Shown here one piece after another: positions 11,652 to 23,238 of a stretch of DNA of 64,000 nt (position 1 is the first letter of the stretch; each line of letters starts with the position of its first letter). Position numbers and translations under genes: made by a program. A model generated the notes under the pieces. That model did no database searches and was not told the DNA's origin. It was given only the letters and a program-made list of their open reading frames with translations. Source of the stretch: Enoplolaimus lenunculus (Eukaryota > Nematoda > Enoplea > Enoplida > Thoracostomopsidae); contig JASANG010000967.1 in the NCBI GenBank assembly GCA_030248215.1, forward strand, positions 1 to 64,000, written 5' to 3'.

Positions 11652-12480
11652 AAATTTTAACAAGATATAATCTGCAGCGTGTTGACAAAAATGTTTTGAA
11701 TTTTCCATTTTGAAAAATTCCGGAAACGCTTTGAAAATTGCCCCCAAATTACAAATCAGCTCGGCAAATGACTAAATTATACCTAAAAGCAAGAAACATG
11801 TCTCAGCCGAAAAAATGCCAGAATCTCCGGCAAAAATTCTACCGGAGCTGGGGCGAAAGGGCAGTTTTTTTGCCGGAGCCGTAGGCATAGCTCCGATCAC
11901 ACCTTGGTGAAGCTGAAAAAGTTTAGCCATTCAGTTTACTTTTGAGGGCCATTTCTTTCTTTATTAATGTTTGGATGTAACTAAAAATCAAACCACGATA
12001 CACATCATGGTTTGATACGTTTTTTACTTACATTGGCACAGACCAAATATACAATTAAATTAAATCTCCCAAGTGTCACCAAAGTTTATTGTAAACAGTT
12101 CAGAGAACAAAATACTCCAGAGAAAATTATCGCAAGCCGGTAGTTGCTCAAAAGAACGGAAACGGAAAACAAATTTAATTCTATATAAACCGCATAGTAA
12201 TTTTGACTTCATGTTGAATTTGTTAATAAGCGAAAAAAGGTACGAACAACGTCTTAAAACGAGCGTGCATTTAAGTATACTGCAATTTGCAATGTTTGAT
12301 TGAGGAAAGCGGACACGACACTTTCCTTTTATTTTGTATCGTGCACCATAGAAACTATATTAACCCGTCTACTAAGCCTTAGTCTAAAAGCTCAATTTGA
12401 ACCCTAATCCTTAGTCTAAGTCGAACGGTCTCTAAGTCTAGTTCGTTTCCAGTTTCCCGATGGTAATGCCTCTTAATTGA
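11652..12480. other. intergenic with a CCGGA-rich fragment and a TTAGGC-like patch
   Basis: 11810-11900 has CCGGAGC/GCCGGAG motifs as in the hAT-like CCGG elements at 40.4-40.8 kb. 12368-12440 has CTAAGCCTTAGTCTAAAAG-like degenerate telomere-type repeats. No gene is supported. Confidence 0.4.
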
Positions 12481-12814
12481 CTTGGATCGGTATCGTTTAG
12501 TGTGGTGAAAGGGTTTATTTGGTGTATTTCAAGCAGTGTAACCCCGAATAACGCGGTCCAGATTGAAAATTATGCGGATTTGCCTCACGGCCGACTGTCT
12601 CCTAAATGGAACAAACGTCGAAAATCGGTTCCAGCGGTTCTGAGACACCGTTCACAGCTAATTGCATCTTTGTCGCCAACTCAAATCGAATCAAAAATAA
12701 GAGCAAATATTACCAACGATCGTGATAACGAGCAACAGCAACAACAGCAACAACAGCAACAGCAGCAGAAACACCAACATCCTCATCATCAACAACAACA
12801 ACAACAGCAGCAGC

Positions 12815-12863
<49 letters not shown>

Positions 12864-12871
12864 GCAGCAGC

Positions 12872-12906
<35 letters not shown>

Positions 12907-12914
12907 CCACCACC

Positions 12915-12950
<36 letters not shown>

Positions 12951-13146
12951 TCAAAACCGCCAACCACGAGTTAAAGCACAAAACAGCGCCACACAATTGC
13001 TTGCCAGCGTAGAAGCATTACAACCAGCGCGACGCTACGCACAACAGCACAGGCGGCAAACGGTTGATTTGGGTCGAAAATATTACAGCAATCGTAGCCA
13101 TTCTGTGTGCCAGCAACATCATCGGTGGAACCTTAACACTAATTTG
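12481..13146 (+). CDS. polyglutamine-containing exon of an unrecognised gene
   Basis: The frame is open from 12481 and ends at a strong donor, AATTT|GTAAGT (13147). Before the repeat it reads LPHGRLSPKWNKRRKSVPAV and has a basic, nuclear-signal-like KWNKRRK. It then passes through about 65 glutamines with HPHH and PPP interruptions (12731-12955, CAA/CAG) and ends in a basic tail with RRYAQQHRRQ. The true 5' boundary may be a splice acceptor such as GCGGTCCAG before 12560. In the frame one base on, the last 45 codons instead encode a hydrophobic span, ITAIVAILCASNIIGGTLTL, so the repeat may hide a frame change or a second exon start. A possible last exon is at 14691-14920. Confidence 0.4.
12731..12955. 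repeat. CAA/CAG microsatellite
   Basis: Nearly pure trinucleotide tract of about 225 bp, CAA with scattered CAG, CAT and CCA. Copy number in assemblies is unreliable for such tracts. Confidence 0.95.
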
Positions 13147-14690
13147 TAAGTACGAAAAGAATTTTGAGAAGTTAACCATAAGAATTGCTTATTTTATTGT
13201 TGAAATAGTTACCTGAATTGTCAAAATTACCTATTTAGTTTTGAGTTAATTCCTAGTATGGTGATGCTCAGTCAGAGTTGGGCATTGGAAATAAGCGAAA
13301 GTAAAAACGATTTTTCCATGGTTTTTTCCGTTTTCTGAAAAAATGCAACAATAGAAAAAACGAATAGAAAACGTTTTTCACACATTAACGACTTTTGCTA
13401 AGTATCAGGGGCGCTGGTTTATGCTACATTTTGTAATATATACCTGTTTTGTTGAATATATCAGACGCTTTTGCTGCTTGTGTTCACAATAGCCGTGACG
13501 GAGAAGGAACTAAATTGGAAGGAGACCTTATTTTTTGCCTCAAGTAACTCCTAATCAGGTGCCATTTTTCAAATACCTGACACCTTTGCAGTGAGTGAGT
13601 TGTGAAGCACGAGTATATGTTTTTCAATTTTTTTTGTTTTAAAACTTTCCTCCATTCAATTCAATTTTTCCTGAAAACACTAACCATGTGCTCAATACAG
13701 GAGTCACCATAAACTGTACGCCGAAGCCCCTTATCACAAAGAGTAGTTTGCGAGCTACTTACAGCAATCTGAATACGCAAATTATAACACATATGCGCAC
13801 GTACCGTAAACGCGGGTCTTTTCCGTTATCTTCCAGCCCGCATTTTCCCAAAAATAGTTGGATTTTGAAAATTTTTGTTTATTTGAGCTTCTCATGGCCT
13901 CCGCCGATCATACCACGCTTCAATTTGAATTTTTGAAAAATTCAATTTTTAAGGTCCCAATGTCTCCTTTGGATCCAGAAAATTTTTTTAGAAAGTTAGA
14001 CAAATTACGTACCATTCGATGCAGCATGTTGAGCTGAGTTCGGTTGTGTTAAGATTTCCTCAATCAAACGGGTGGCTAATGAGTAACGAGTTATAGTCAA
14101 ATAACTGGTTTGGCGCCATCCCAAATCATTGGCAGTGCGAATCAGTTATTTGACCATAATCCGTTGCCAGATGTCTCATGGCGGAAATCTTTTCACCACT
14201 GCACACAGCTAAACAAACTGCGTGTACTGTTATATAATTTGTTAAAGTTTTGACAAACTTTTTTGGATCGTAACGAGGGTCCTTGGAACCTTAAAAACCA
14301 AAGTATTCAAAAACTCAAATTTAGGCGTAAAATGATCAGGAGCGGTCATGAGATGCTCAAACATGCAAAAAGTTTCTAAATCGAGCCACTTTTGCGCCTG
14401 CCACGCCCACCCACGAGAATGCGATTCGAATCCTGGTTTGGAATTAGTTCTTATACCTACAAACACGTAGGTTTACAGAATCGCAGCACCTCATTCAAAA
14501 AACCAATTGGCAGCTACAGGGATGTATAACATAAGATAGTGAAAAAAACCAGGCAAGCTAGAAGCTAAACGCCATTTTTGTACAAAATATTAACACAAGG
14601 TTTTGAATTTTGAAATCCTGGAGGGCGCATTGTTGGTGCCCCACCAGTTTTATATGCAAAATTTTTTTCACTTCAGCCAAGCGGATAGCG
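13147..14690. other. probable intron or intergenic DNA
   Basis: No firm exon. A pyrimidine-rich acceptor at 13690-13708 (CTCAATACAG) precedes an open stretch to about 13935, but joining it to the 13146 donor gives an early stop in both frames tried. An imperfect inverted repeat around ATAACTGGTTTGGCGCC and CGAATCAGTTATTTGACC lies at about 14090-14160. Confidence 0.35.
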
Positions 14691-14920
14691 ATTCAGTCCA
14701 CGATAGCAATTTCGCAATATCACAGCGATCAATTTCAACTGTTGACCGGCATGCAATCGCCGGTGACAAAACCTATCAACCGTACATTATCGAAAATATC
14801 GAAAGCACTATTCGAAACGCGAAAAGAGACTCAAAAACGATTAGCGTCATTGATGGAGCATTGTTTATTAATTATGAATTTTATTCTCTCATACCTCCAG
14901 GAATGAAAATTAAAATATAA
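14691..14920 (+). CDS. possible terminal exon
   Basis: A good acceptor, TTTTTTTCACTTCAG, ends at about 14690. Two frames stay open behind it. One runs to TAA at 14918-14920 and ends GALFINYEFYSLIPPGMKIKI in register with the polyglutamine frame of 12481-13146. The other runs to TGA at 14904-14906, contains ISKALFETRKETQKRL, and is in register with the hydrophobic alternative frame of that exon. I cannot tell which, if either, is used. Confidence 0.25.
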
Positions 14921-15194
14921 TCGTCGGCTGTCGTACACTTTCCTCACCCTCCCCAAAGCTGTGGGTTTACTGAACCTAAAGCTTAATCCTAAGCTTAAAC
15001 CTCAATCTTAAATGTGTGAGAAATTGGACAAGAGACTAATCGTAGTTGCAGATTGAAGTATCTTTATCGTTCCAATGTAACATGCCTATTGCTGACCACA
15101 CTCATTGCGCAAACATAATGTTTGTTTGCTTCTTTTATCAAGTTTACTCTGTTTTATATTTAGAGAAATGGAATGTGAAATAAAATATCGATTA

Positions 15195-15846
15195 CAGGCG
15201 GGGCTCATGTTATAACCGGGGCAGTTTGGGACACGTTTTGTCCCTATTATAGACTATTGGGTAACATTTTATCTGGTTGTAGACCCCATATCGTATTCAA
15301 AAATTCGTATCCGTCTGCTAATAAATATGTGTAGGTCACATGTTGTCCTTCAATATCGTATGATATTTGACGTATTGAATGCGAATATCGTTTGATATAT
15401 TTTAAATGTCTGCATGCTTGAAGTAACATACATAAATTGTCCTGTTGAATATCATATGACACTAGAATTCGAAATTTGAATTTTTAAATTGTGAAGCTGT
15501 GGTTGTAAGCGATTCTGTATCGGATACGTTTTGCAGTCGTGTATTTGGTATTTAAAGCACATTTGTACCTCTGCCGTTCGACTTTCGATTCATTTATCAG
15601 CACGGAAAGATTACACTATCCCGCTGAATATCATATGATATTCGCATAAATGTCCCACAGTATCATGTGACATACCGTCCCTTGTACACATTGATCATTT
15701 GAGACCGGCGGTTTTTAAGCTAATGCAATATGGTATTCGAGTTTTGTCTGTTGACCCGATATAAGAGCCCGAATCTTAACGTTGACGTCGAATCAACATG
15801 GGACTATCCCTGTCTCGCCTGCCCCGGTTATAACGTGAATCCCGCA
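15195..15846. mobile_element. Harbinger-like MITE (ATATCATATGATAT family), complete copy
   Basis: The ends are inverted: left CAGGCGGGGCTCATGTTATAA, right TTATAACGTGAATCCCGCA, flanked by TTA on both sides. The interior is rich in the palindrome ATATCATATGATAT and the motifs CCGTCCCTTGT and ATGTTGATTCGACGTC. The same family is at 20469-21137, 38412, 45895-46162, 56560-59765 and 56707-59138. The 3-bp TTA flank fits PIF/Harbinger; there is no coding capacity. Confidence 0.75.
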
Positions 15847-17152
15847 TTAAAATATATTTTATGGTTCCGATGAATTATTCCGTCGTCTAGCATTAATTAA
15901 TTGATCTTATTGAGCAAATAAAAACTCTTGAAAACTAGAAGACTAACAACATCTACCTGTTTATCCATCCATACTAATCTTTCAAGTGAACCAAAGTTTA
16001 AGTAAATATTTCCCATCCCATGTAGTATTTTTTGGTATATGTTCGCAATGAGACATAGTGAAATAAAACGATACAAGACTTGCAAAATATGCTTGCTATA
16101 TACGAAACCAAAACGTTGACTTGTGATTATATACGAGTTTGGTTTCGGGTTACAACTAAAACTGAGGAGAATATCTTTTTCAATTAGGTATATATTTCAT
16201 AACTACTAAAACTTAAACGGATTTTCTAATTAGCCTAATTTTAAATAATGCCATTAAGATGTTAAAACAATTTAATATTCGCTGCACTTATTTGATATTG
16301 GGAAAGAATGCAGTCCGGATACTGACTGATTGAATGCAAAAACAATAAGACGAAATGCACATGTAAAAGAATACAAAAATTTATTGTGCCTCGGCTACAA
16401 AAATAACAGAAAATGAATAGACTGTTTACTTTTGAATTATTAAACAATAAACCAAATCCCCAGTTATAAATTTACGCAAATTATTATCTAAAAACCATTA
16501 TTTCTTGTCCTGTACAACTTAAGCTATACACACGTACTAACACTCGCATAAAAATCAGTGCATATCAACGTCCGTCCGGATAATAATTTACCAGATACCG
16601 GTATCAGATGTTAACCCGACCTCGCGCAAAAGTATCTGCTTATTGAAGTACGATAATCTGTTAAGTTGGATTTGTATTTTATATTTCAGTACAAAAAGCG
16701 CAAGTTTCTTTACTTGCCCAAAAATGCAATTTACACTTGCAGCAAGGTGTTATATGTGTCCGCTTGTAAAACTCAGTTTAGGTACCCGGCAGGATTAGCG
16801 TTAACCTTTCCCTAACGTGTGTCACAGAGAGAGAGAGCTGTTACACGCGTTAGGGGAAGGTTGTATATGTTTTCAATGTTAGGGTAGGTTTAACGAGTGA
16901 CTATTTTTAAAATTGACGCTCGTTAACCATACCATATGGCGTTTTTGGTGCGCAGCTGAGAAAAGATATTGTGAACGCTGCATAACCGGACACAGATTTT
17001 GATCTTTTGCCTGATATTAAACCGGAACCGGATATACAGTCGATCCATAGCGCACGTTTCTGAAAAATTCCTGCCCAGAATTTACTATTTATTGCAGATT
17101 TCAGAACGTTCTTCCCTCTCTACAACACACATTTCATTGAAGATTGCCGAAA
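15847..17152. other. intergenic, no gene seen; one strong hairpin
   Basis: 16803-16864 is an imperfect inverted repeat: AACCTTTCCCTAACGTGTGT, an AGAGAGAGAG loop, then ACACGCGTTAGGGGAAGGTT. Nothing else stands out. Confidence 0.45.
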
Positions 17153-17471
17153 ATGAAAACAGTCACGGCCCAAGGACAGTACAATAACGCTTTAAAAGTA
17201 GGTCAAGTAACTTATGCTTTGTCACACGAAATTCGAGAAGATTACCTCTCCAATTATTACCAATTAGGTAATCAAGATATATTTATGATCTGAATACGCT
17301 CGATAACATTTATTGTAACCCTAAAAATTTTAGGAAGGCAAAGGCAAATTTCACGAAAAGAAATTGTATAAAAATTTAATAAAAATATACAAATTTCATT
17401 GGAAACTTCATAAGAAGCAACTGGCTCGTTCCTATGTCTCAAAACAGAGTAACAGCCGCGTCCGCAATTAA
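17153..17471 (+). CDS. tentative two-exon gene for a small basic protein (60 aa)
   Basis: Exon 1 is 17153-17197 and exon 2 17334-17471. The ATG has context CCGAAAATGA and an in-frame TGA 15 nt upstream. The donor is TTAAAA|GTAGGT in phase 0 and the acceptor is CTAAAAATTTTAG. The joined product begins MKTVTAQGQYNNALK and continues into a strongly basic segment, FHEKKLYKNLIKIYKFHW, ending NSRVRN. It is lysine- and aromatic-rich without a signal peptide. Exon 1 also reads on through the intron for 31 more codons to a TGA at 17291. I do not recognise a family. Support is splice phase and length only. Confidence 0.3.
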
Positions 17472-17767
17472 CAGCAGTTATATATGAAGAGTACTAACCT
17501 ATTCACTACCAAATAAATAAGTATCAGTTTCATACAATATCTCGGTCTTATTTTTGGCTTTTGGGTAAAAATTAGCTAACATTTGTACATGTGGCAAAAA
17601 CCGAGTAACACATGCGCGTTAACGCCATTATAAATCACTCACATATATTGCAATGCTTTCTGTCCTAGCGCAAACTGGTAGTCCAGAATATTTCGCTGCG
17701 CTCGAAAACTGTGCTATAAACAGCTCCATACTGATATAAACTGTTGAATGCCATCCCACCATGGACC

Positions 17768-17944
17768 AATGTTACTTTAAGGGGCATCCAGGTTTCTGGG
17801 GGTCAATAAAAGTAGGTTTAGATTCTAGATTACATTTTTTTGCTTAGACTTAGGCTTAGGCTTAGGAACACATTTTTACAACGCTTAGGCTTAGGCTTAG
17901 AAATGCGCTTACACTACTGTTACGCCCCAAAAAGTAACATTTGT
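17768..17944. mobile_element. small TIR element carrying TTAGGC-like repeats
   Basis: The ends are inverted: left ATGTTACTTTAAGGGGC, right GCCCCAAAAAGTAACAT. Between them are two blocks of CTTAGGCTTAGGCTTAGG-type repeats (about 17846-17870 and 17882-17901). About 177 bp, no frame. Confidence 0.6.
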
Positions 17945-18393
17945 CATACCATGCATAAATTACTTTTATTGTGTAACAAAATTTTTAATAAGAAATAAGG
18001 TACCCCACTTAATCATTTGTCTCCTGCCGCCCTCTCGTTGTTATGCTTAGCAAAATACCCGGCGTAGCAATTTGCGCTACAACATATGTGCAGACATAAA
18101 TATATAATCACGCAAATGCCAAATGTTAGACGTCACGAAATGGAGCGATCATCACCGTATACTCCCAGATTTGTATAGCACTTATCACCAATTTCTGATA
18201 GGTTAAGTTTCAAGTCAATGAATAGCGAAGTTCAACATTTAGCACACTTTTGTATGTAACTTGGTCTACTCTCGTGAGGATTTTGAGATTCACAGTTGTA
18301 GATTTTGTTTTAAAACCTATTTACTGGTGATAAATGCCACACACATTTGGAGAAAACGACGACAGATCGTAAATCGTGCGATAAACAATGCTC

Positions 18394-21300
18394 TCACAAA
18401 TACGTTACCGTTTCCCGTGTGAATCCATCATGTTCAAGTCTATCTGTCAAAGATCGTTTCGCTGAGATAAACGCATCGCTGTTAGCAACTGAAGCTCGAA
18501 TTCGTTTAAAATCAATGACAAACGCCGATACGCTATTTTTGAATGTAATTTTTGGCGTTTTCTGCGACGTCAACCAAGCTACAGTGTTGTATTGCTTACG
18601 AAACAGTAAAATAACTAAAGTAGGCAGTATTAAAAAGCAAATTTTTCCCAATGCTGCAAGCAACTGATACGTTGCAAGTGAACAAATTGAATCTTTAACA
18701 TTTGTTGCATTATATGACGCTGGAAGTAATAAAACTGTAAGCGAAATTTGAATAAACGCGTTCACAAGGGCAAATTTGATTTCACGTTGTAGAAAACGAA
18801 CACTAATATGAAGCATGCGAAGGGCGACGATTATTATTACAACGTGGACAAATACTGGAAATATTATAAGAATACAACTTATGAAATGGTCGTTCCACGC
18901 ACAACTTTCGTAGTATCCAGTTCCGTTTACAGTTGGCGTTCCTGAATTATCGCGAAAGTACGATTTATACAGAATAATGGACGGTTGGTTATTCAATACC
19001 AAAGCAAGAAAACACGAAAATGTTGCAACAGTAGATACGACTACAAAGCAAATCAGGACAGCGTTTTGAGCACATTTACTTTTAGCTTGGGCAGTTAAAC
19101 TTTTACTGAACGCGCTATATTTATTCAATTTCGCCATTACTAATATTCCTGACGCCAGCAGTGACCAAGTTAAAATTGACCACCTGATAATGCACATCTG
19201 CCGACTGCCTTCATCGGAAGCTATAATTAGTACTACATTAAACAGCTCAGCAAGAACACAGCAGGTTGTGCCAACCAAAAACCATACTATGCTTATACGA
19301 ATAACCGGTGCGTTTCGAGAGTGAATAATAATAATTCCAGCAATTATTGCGGTTAAAAAACAGGTTCCAGCCAAGCATAGGACAATAATAAGCTGAGGTC
19401 CGTTGTCACCAATATTCATTTGCAGAATAGCAGGGTCGCAATTACCGGTTGTAATGTTCAATAATGTACCTGCTGGACAGTCTACACACTGATTGTCTGT
19501 TGAGACATTTTGAAAGTTACTTGGGCAACTCACACATGCAACACAGCATTTACCATTCGGCTTTATGAGCTGGTATACTTCACAGTGACGACAACGAAAC
19601 TGTAGAGCTAAATTACGAACGTGAAAGCTTGAATTGTCATAAGAACTACTGTTGAGCCATGGAACATATTCCAGTTCGATGCGATCCGAAGTTGTATTAT
19701 ATGACGCGATACGCTCTAAATTTAACGTATTTGTCGACAGATTGTTATGATACTGATATATGCTGTACATAATTTCAGAATTTTGAGGAATTTGAAAGTA
19801 ATCGCCAGGAACTGTTTTGCTTGTTGAAACGTTTACGGATTTGCGTTCACCAAATGGAAACGCTGCTTTTGAAGCCAGCGAAAAATTGTTGAAGTATTCG
19901 TACGGTGTCGTGGTTACGGAAATTGACGAATTGTTAATAAACGCTGACAGTATTGCGTTGTATAGCGTAATAACTGAGTAGATACAGAACGATGCTGACT
20001 CGATAACTGTTCTGTGTATACGTTGCATCGTTTCGTTGCCAGTACAAAGAGTTCGGTTACGGTTAATTTCTTTGTAGCGACATCCATTTTGGTAAGCAAT
20101 GATTGGCGCAAGATACGTGGACTCGGCAAGAGTTGTCTGAAGCAAGACACAAATTCTCGACTCTTGTTTATGCATTTCCTCCAACAATTTTTATTATTTT
20201 TAGGTTTTGGCAAATCAAGTCGCCAGAAGCGCAGCAAACAACCCCTGTTTGAAGGCAGTTTTCCGCTGGTTTGGTAGAAAAAAATCGAAAGCATTGGTTT
20301 TTGGACTCTCGCTCGCTTCGCTCGGACAATTTTTCATTTTAATAGAAAAGCATTTTGCATTTTGGTTTCCAAGGTAAAACAGTCGAGACTGAACAATCTA
20401 CGAAACAAAAAAGTACTTGGCAAAAAATAATAGGCCGAAACTTAGGAGCGAATCCAGAGGAAAAGTAATGCCGGATTCCCGTTGGGGCAGTCAGAACACG
20501 TTTGGTCCCATGTTGATTCGACATCAACATAAAATTTTGTGATCTAAACAGAGATATGAGGACAAATACAAAACGCCACATGTTATTTGCTTACAAACCC
20601 CTGATCTCAAGTGATCGTCGCATACAAATCACAATGTCACATGGTATCACTGGACATTTATGCAAATCTCATATGGTATTCCAAAATTCAAACCAATATT
20701 ACATAATATTTGAAGAACAACGTAATTTGCGCGTTCAAATAAACTGGTAAACAGTTAGATAATGTGGCATTAAATGGTAACGAATGTTGAATTAGTTTCT
20801 ATTTTTGTATTCCTAGTGAAAAGTTTCCCTAAATACATTCCTAAGTACAAATAATTCAAGTTTCAAGTTTTAATATCATATGACATTCTAGAGGACATTA
20901 AGGCTAGTTTAACACAGTCTTGCGGAAATTTCCAAACATATCATATGATGTTGGAAGGCAATATTTGGAATCTCATATTGATATTGCAGTACAAACAGCG
21001 AATGTCACAACAAGATAGCAGACAATTCAAATTTTTTGAATTTGATAGCGGATCAACGTGCAGACAAAATGTTACCCGCTATTGTAATAGGCACAAAACG
21101 CGTTCCAGGTTGCCCCAGTTATAACGTGAACCTTGCATATGTGGTCGCCCCCAGCAGAACATTTTTATGATGAAATGAAAAGTTCCAATTGTACAAAATT
21201 TTAAACATGTGTCGCGAAAATTACACGTTTGCCTTGTCGTTTGCTATGCCCACGATGTCTATTTACATTTATTGTGCACGTGCTCCGTCAGAAATTTATG

Positions 21301-23238
21301 AATTCGCCACTACCGAGAGACAGTTCGAAACTTAATCTTACGTGTTTCAAATGTTCTTCGAATCCAATGCTTTCATCGACGTAAGGTTGAATCACGATCG
21401 CATTTTGTAACAAACGGATATCAACCGGAGGATTAGAACCGGTGTTATCGAGCAACAAATTGCTCAATGAAGTCTTCGTTGGAAACGTTATATCGTTGAG
21501 TCGAATTAAATTTTGTGCATTGCCAAATATCACCTGATAACTGTCGGCCCAATTTGGTCGATTATTTATGATCGCAAGAAGTACCGCGACAGATGCACGC
21601 TCACCTGTGTTAAAAAATAAAAGCACAACCAAATTGAAGTACTGCTGAACGTTTAGAGCGTCAATTTAATTTTAAACGTTTTAACGCGATGCTAAATTTT
21701 CGCTTTCGACTCGCGCCACGCCGCCTAGAGTCGCAGAATATTGTAGTAAAGTAACGAACAAAAATGGGATTCGTAGCTGTAAAGAAGATAAGGCAACCTT
21801 AAGGGTGTACTACTTTGCTCGGGACGTATCAACCAATTGAGCGTAAACGATGTGTCTTCAACTACGGGGGTTAAACCGGCTGACAAAATTTGTGCGCCTA
21901 GTTTCCAGGCACAACGACTGCGTGCGATAGTCACGATTTCACGTGTACTGTCCGTCCTTTGTGCCTGATGAGCAGGGCTCGATAGCCTCAACGCCGCACC
22001 TGGTACAGCAATTAATCACAAACGGGCTACATTTAGTCAGCGTATCTAGTCACCACAATACCTATCTGACCGCTGAGTCCACTTAAACACATTGAAATTT
22101 TCATTTTTCAAATTATAGTTTAAGAACCTGTAAGGCAAATATGTTAGCCACTACAAAACTGAATACCAAACCAGACATATGATTGGCTGTTTCTAAAGTA
22201 ATGATTGTTTTACTTGAAAAATACATACACAGATTATAAAACACCAGTAGAGTGTTCAGTTTATGCAAGGTTATGTCAATTTATAACTGGCCTGGATAGA
22301 AGTTTGATCTGCGATATAGAGTATTACTTACTCATCAACATAACGAGTACACGGGCACGACTTGCTTCAATTTCAGCAAGCGTTTCTTCCCAATTGAAAT
22401 TTGTCGACAACGATACAGGCACAACACGATCAACACAAAGCTGGCTCGATTGATTTTGACGTGGAGTAGTACCGGAACCAAGAAGCGATTGAAAATGTTC
22501 AAATAAACTAACGCCATCTGTGGTTGTTTCGTACAACAACGTTATCAAATCCAATGAATACACGTTTAGAATGTCAAATAACAGTTTAATCGTTACCGAT
22601 GGTGGTGGAAATATTGGCACAAAATTGTCGTTTTCAAGCATTTGATCCGTGGTTGACAGCGCTGGAAGCACAGGAATGCATAATTGATCGAACATTATAA
22701 TTTGAGATTCCGCAAGAGACGACGGCATTGTACCAGTGATTGCCACCGGGTCCGGGTGCTCAATGCTACTGTGACTAAACGTACCCCTGTAAAAGTGGTC
22801 TGAAGAAACAATTTGAATTTGACTCGTATGATAGGAGCTCAGTGGACAATTTGAACTCACTGAACGAAGCAATCGGACAGTTTCTTGGTATCCAATGGAC
22901 ACCGAACTGTTGTACAGTTGAAAAAGAAGTCTCAGGTGAAGTTGGCTTTGAGTTGAATTAAACCTAATACCATTTACATAGCTGGCGGCGTAACTAAACG
23001 CTTCACACAATATGCCGGCATAACTGCAATAGCCGTCGTTATCGTCACTGCTATCTGACGTTTGGCTGCTACAAAATACTGCCACGTCAAACGTTATGTT
23101 ATTTGCTTGGTAATCTGCGGTTGTTTTGTTGGCGTATAAGTTTGGTACGCCATGCTCGTGATTTAATTTGAAAGATTCAGTTGTATTTAACACTGCCCAA
23201 GTTGAAAGTAAAAAAATTATAGATGTTTGCTGCGTCAT
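18394..23238 (-). CDS. class C (metabotropic-glutamate-like) GPCR, three exons, 970 aa
   Basis: Exons on the minus strand are 23238-22332, 21604-21342 and 20136-18394. Donors are GATGA|GTAAGT and AAACAC|GTAAGA; acceptors are TTTAACACAG and TTGTGTCTTGCTTCAG; phases 1 and 0 match. The start MTQQTSIIFLLSTWAVL is a signal peptide; an upstream in-frame ATG at 23337 is less likely. Residues about 40-500 form a Venus-flytrap ligand domain (SYAGILCEAFSYAASYVNG, then GTMPSSLAESQ, then CTGNETMQR near its end). Next comes a cysteine-rich linker of about 55 residues with nine Cys (CRHCEVYQLIKPNGKCCVAC). Seven hydrophobic helices follow, beginning QLIIVLCLAGTCFLTAIIAG and including GILVMAKLNKYSAFS and VILLFRKQYN, as in the mGluR family. 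The ligand is not predictable: the SSS/T binding loop is diverged. There are many N-glycosylation sites in the ectodomain. Expected at the plasma membrane. The tail is short (about 60 aa). Confidence 0.85.
20137..21341 (-). other. second intron of the class C GPCR gene
   Basis: GTAAGA donor and TTGCTTCAG acceptor. The intron is largely occupied by a Harbinger-like MITE (20469-21137). A GC-rich CTCTCGCTCGCTTCGCTCGG patch at 20308-20327 resembles the end region of the Helitron-like element near 50800. Confidence 0.7.
20469..21137. mobile_element. Harbinger-like MITE inside a GPCR intron
   Basis: The left end TGCCGGATTCCCGTTGGGGCAG and right end CCCAGTTATAACGTGAACC are diverged versions of the family ends. 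The subterminal CATGTTGATTCGACATCAAC and AGACAAAATGTTACCCGC match 15195-15846. Several ATCATATG-type palindromes lie inside. Confidence 0.65.
21605..22331 (-). other. first intron of the class C GPCR gene
   Basis: GTAAGTAATAC donor and TTTAACACAG acceptor. It holds an 88-codon frame on the same strand (21991-21725) without domain similarity to the receptor. Direct joining of the flanking exons gives a continuous ligand domain, so this frame is not needed. Confidence 0.65.

Noticed and set aside
12691-12996. Poly-leucine, poly-valine and poly-asparagine frames over the microsatellite
   Set aside because: Other frames of the CAA/CAG tract.
13688-13936. Exon following the polyglutamine exon
   Set aside because: Joining to the 13146 donor gives a stop at once in one frame and after 14 codons in the other.
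18347-18667. 106-codon plus-strand frame
   Set aside because: Antisense shadow of the last GPCR exon.
21725-21991. 88-codon frame in the first GPCR intron
   Set aside because: It reads fairly protein-like, but the flanking exons join in phase to a continuous ligand domain and it has no good splice sites in register.
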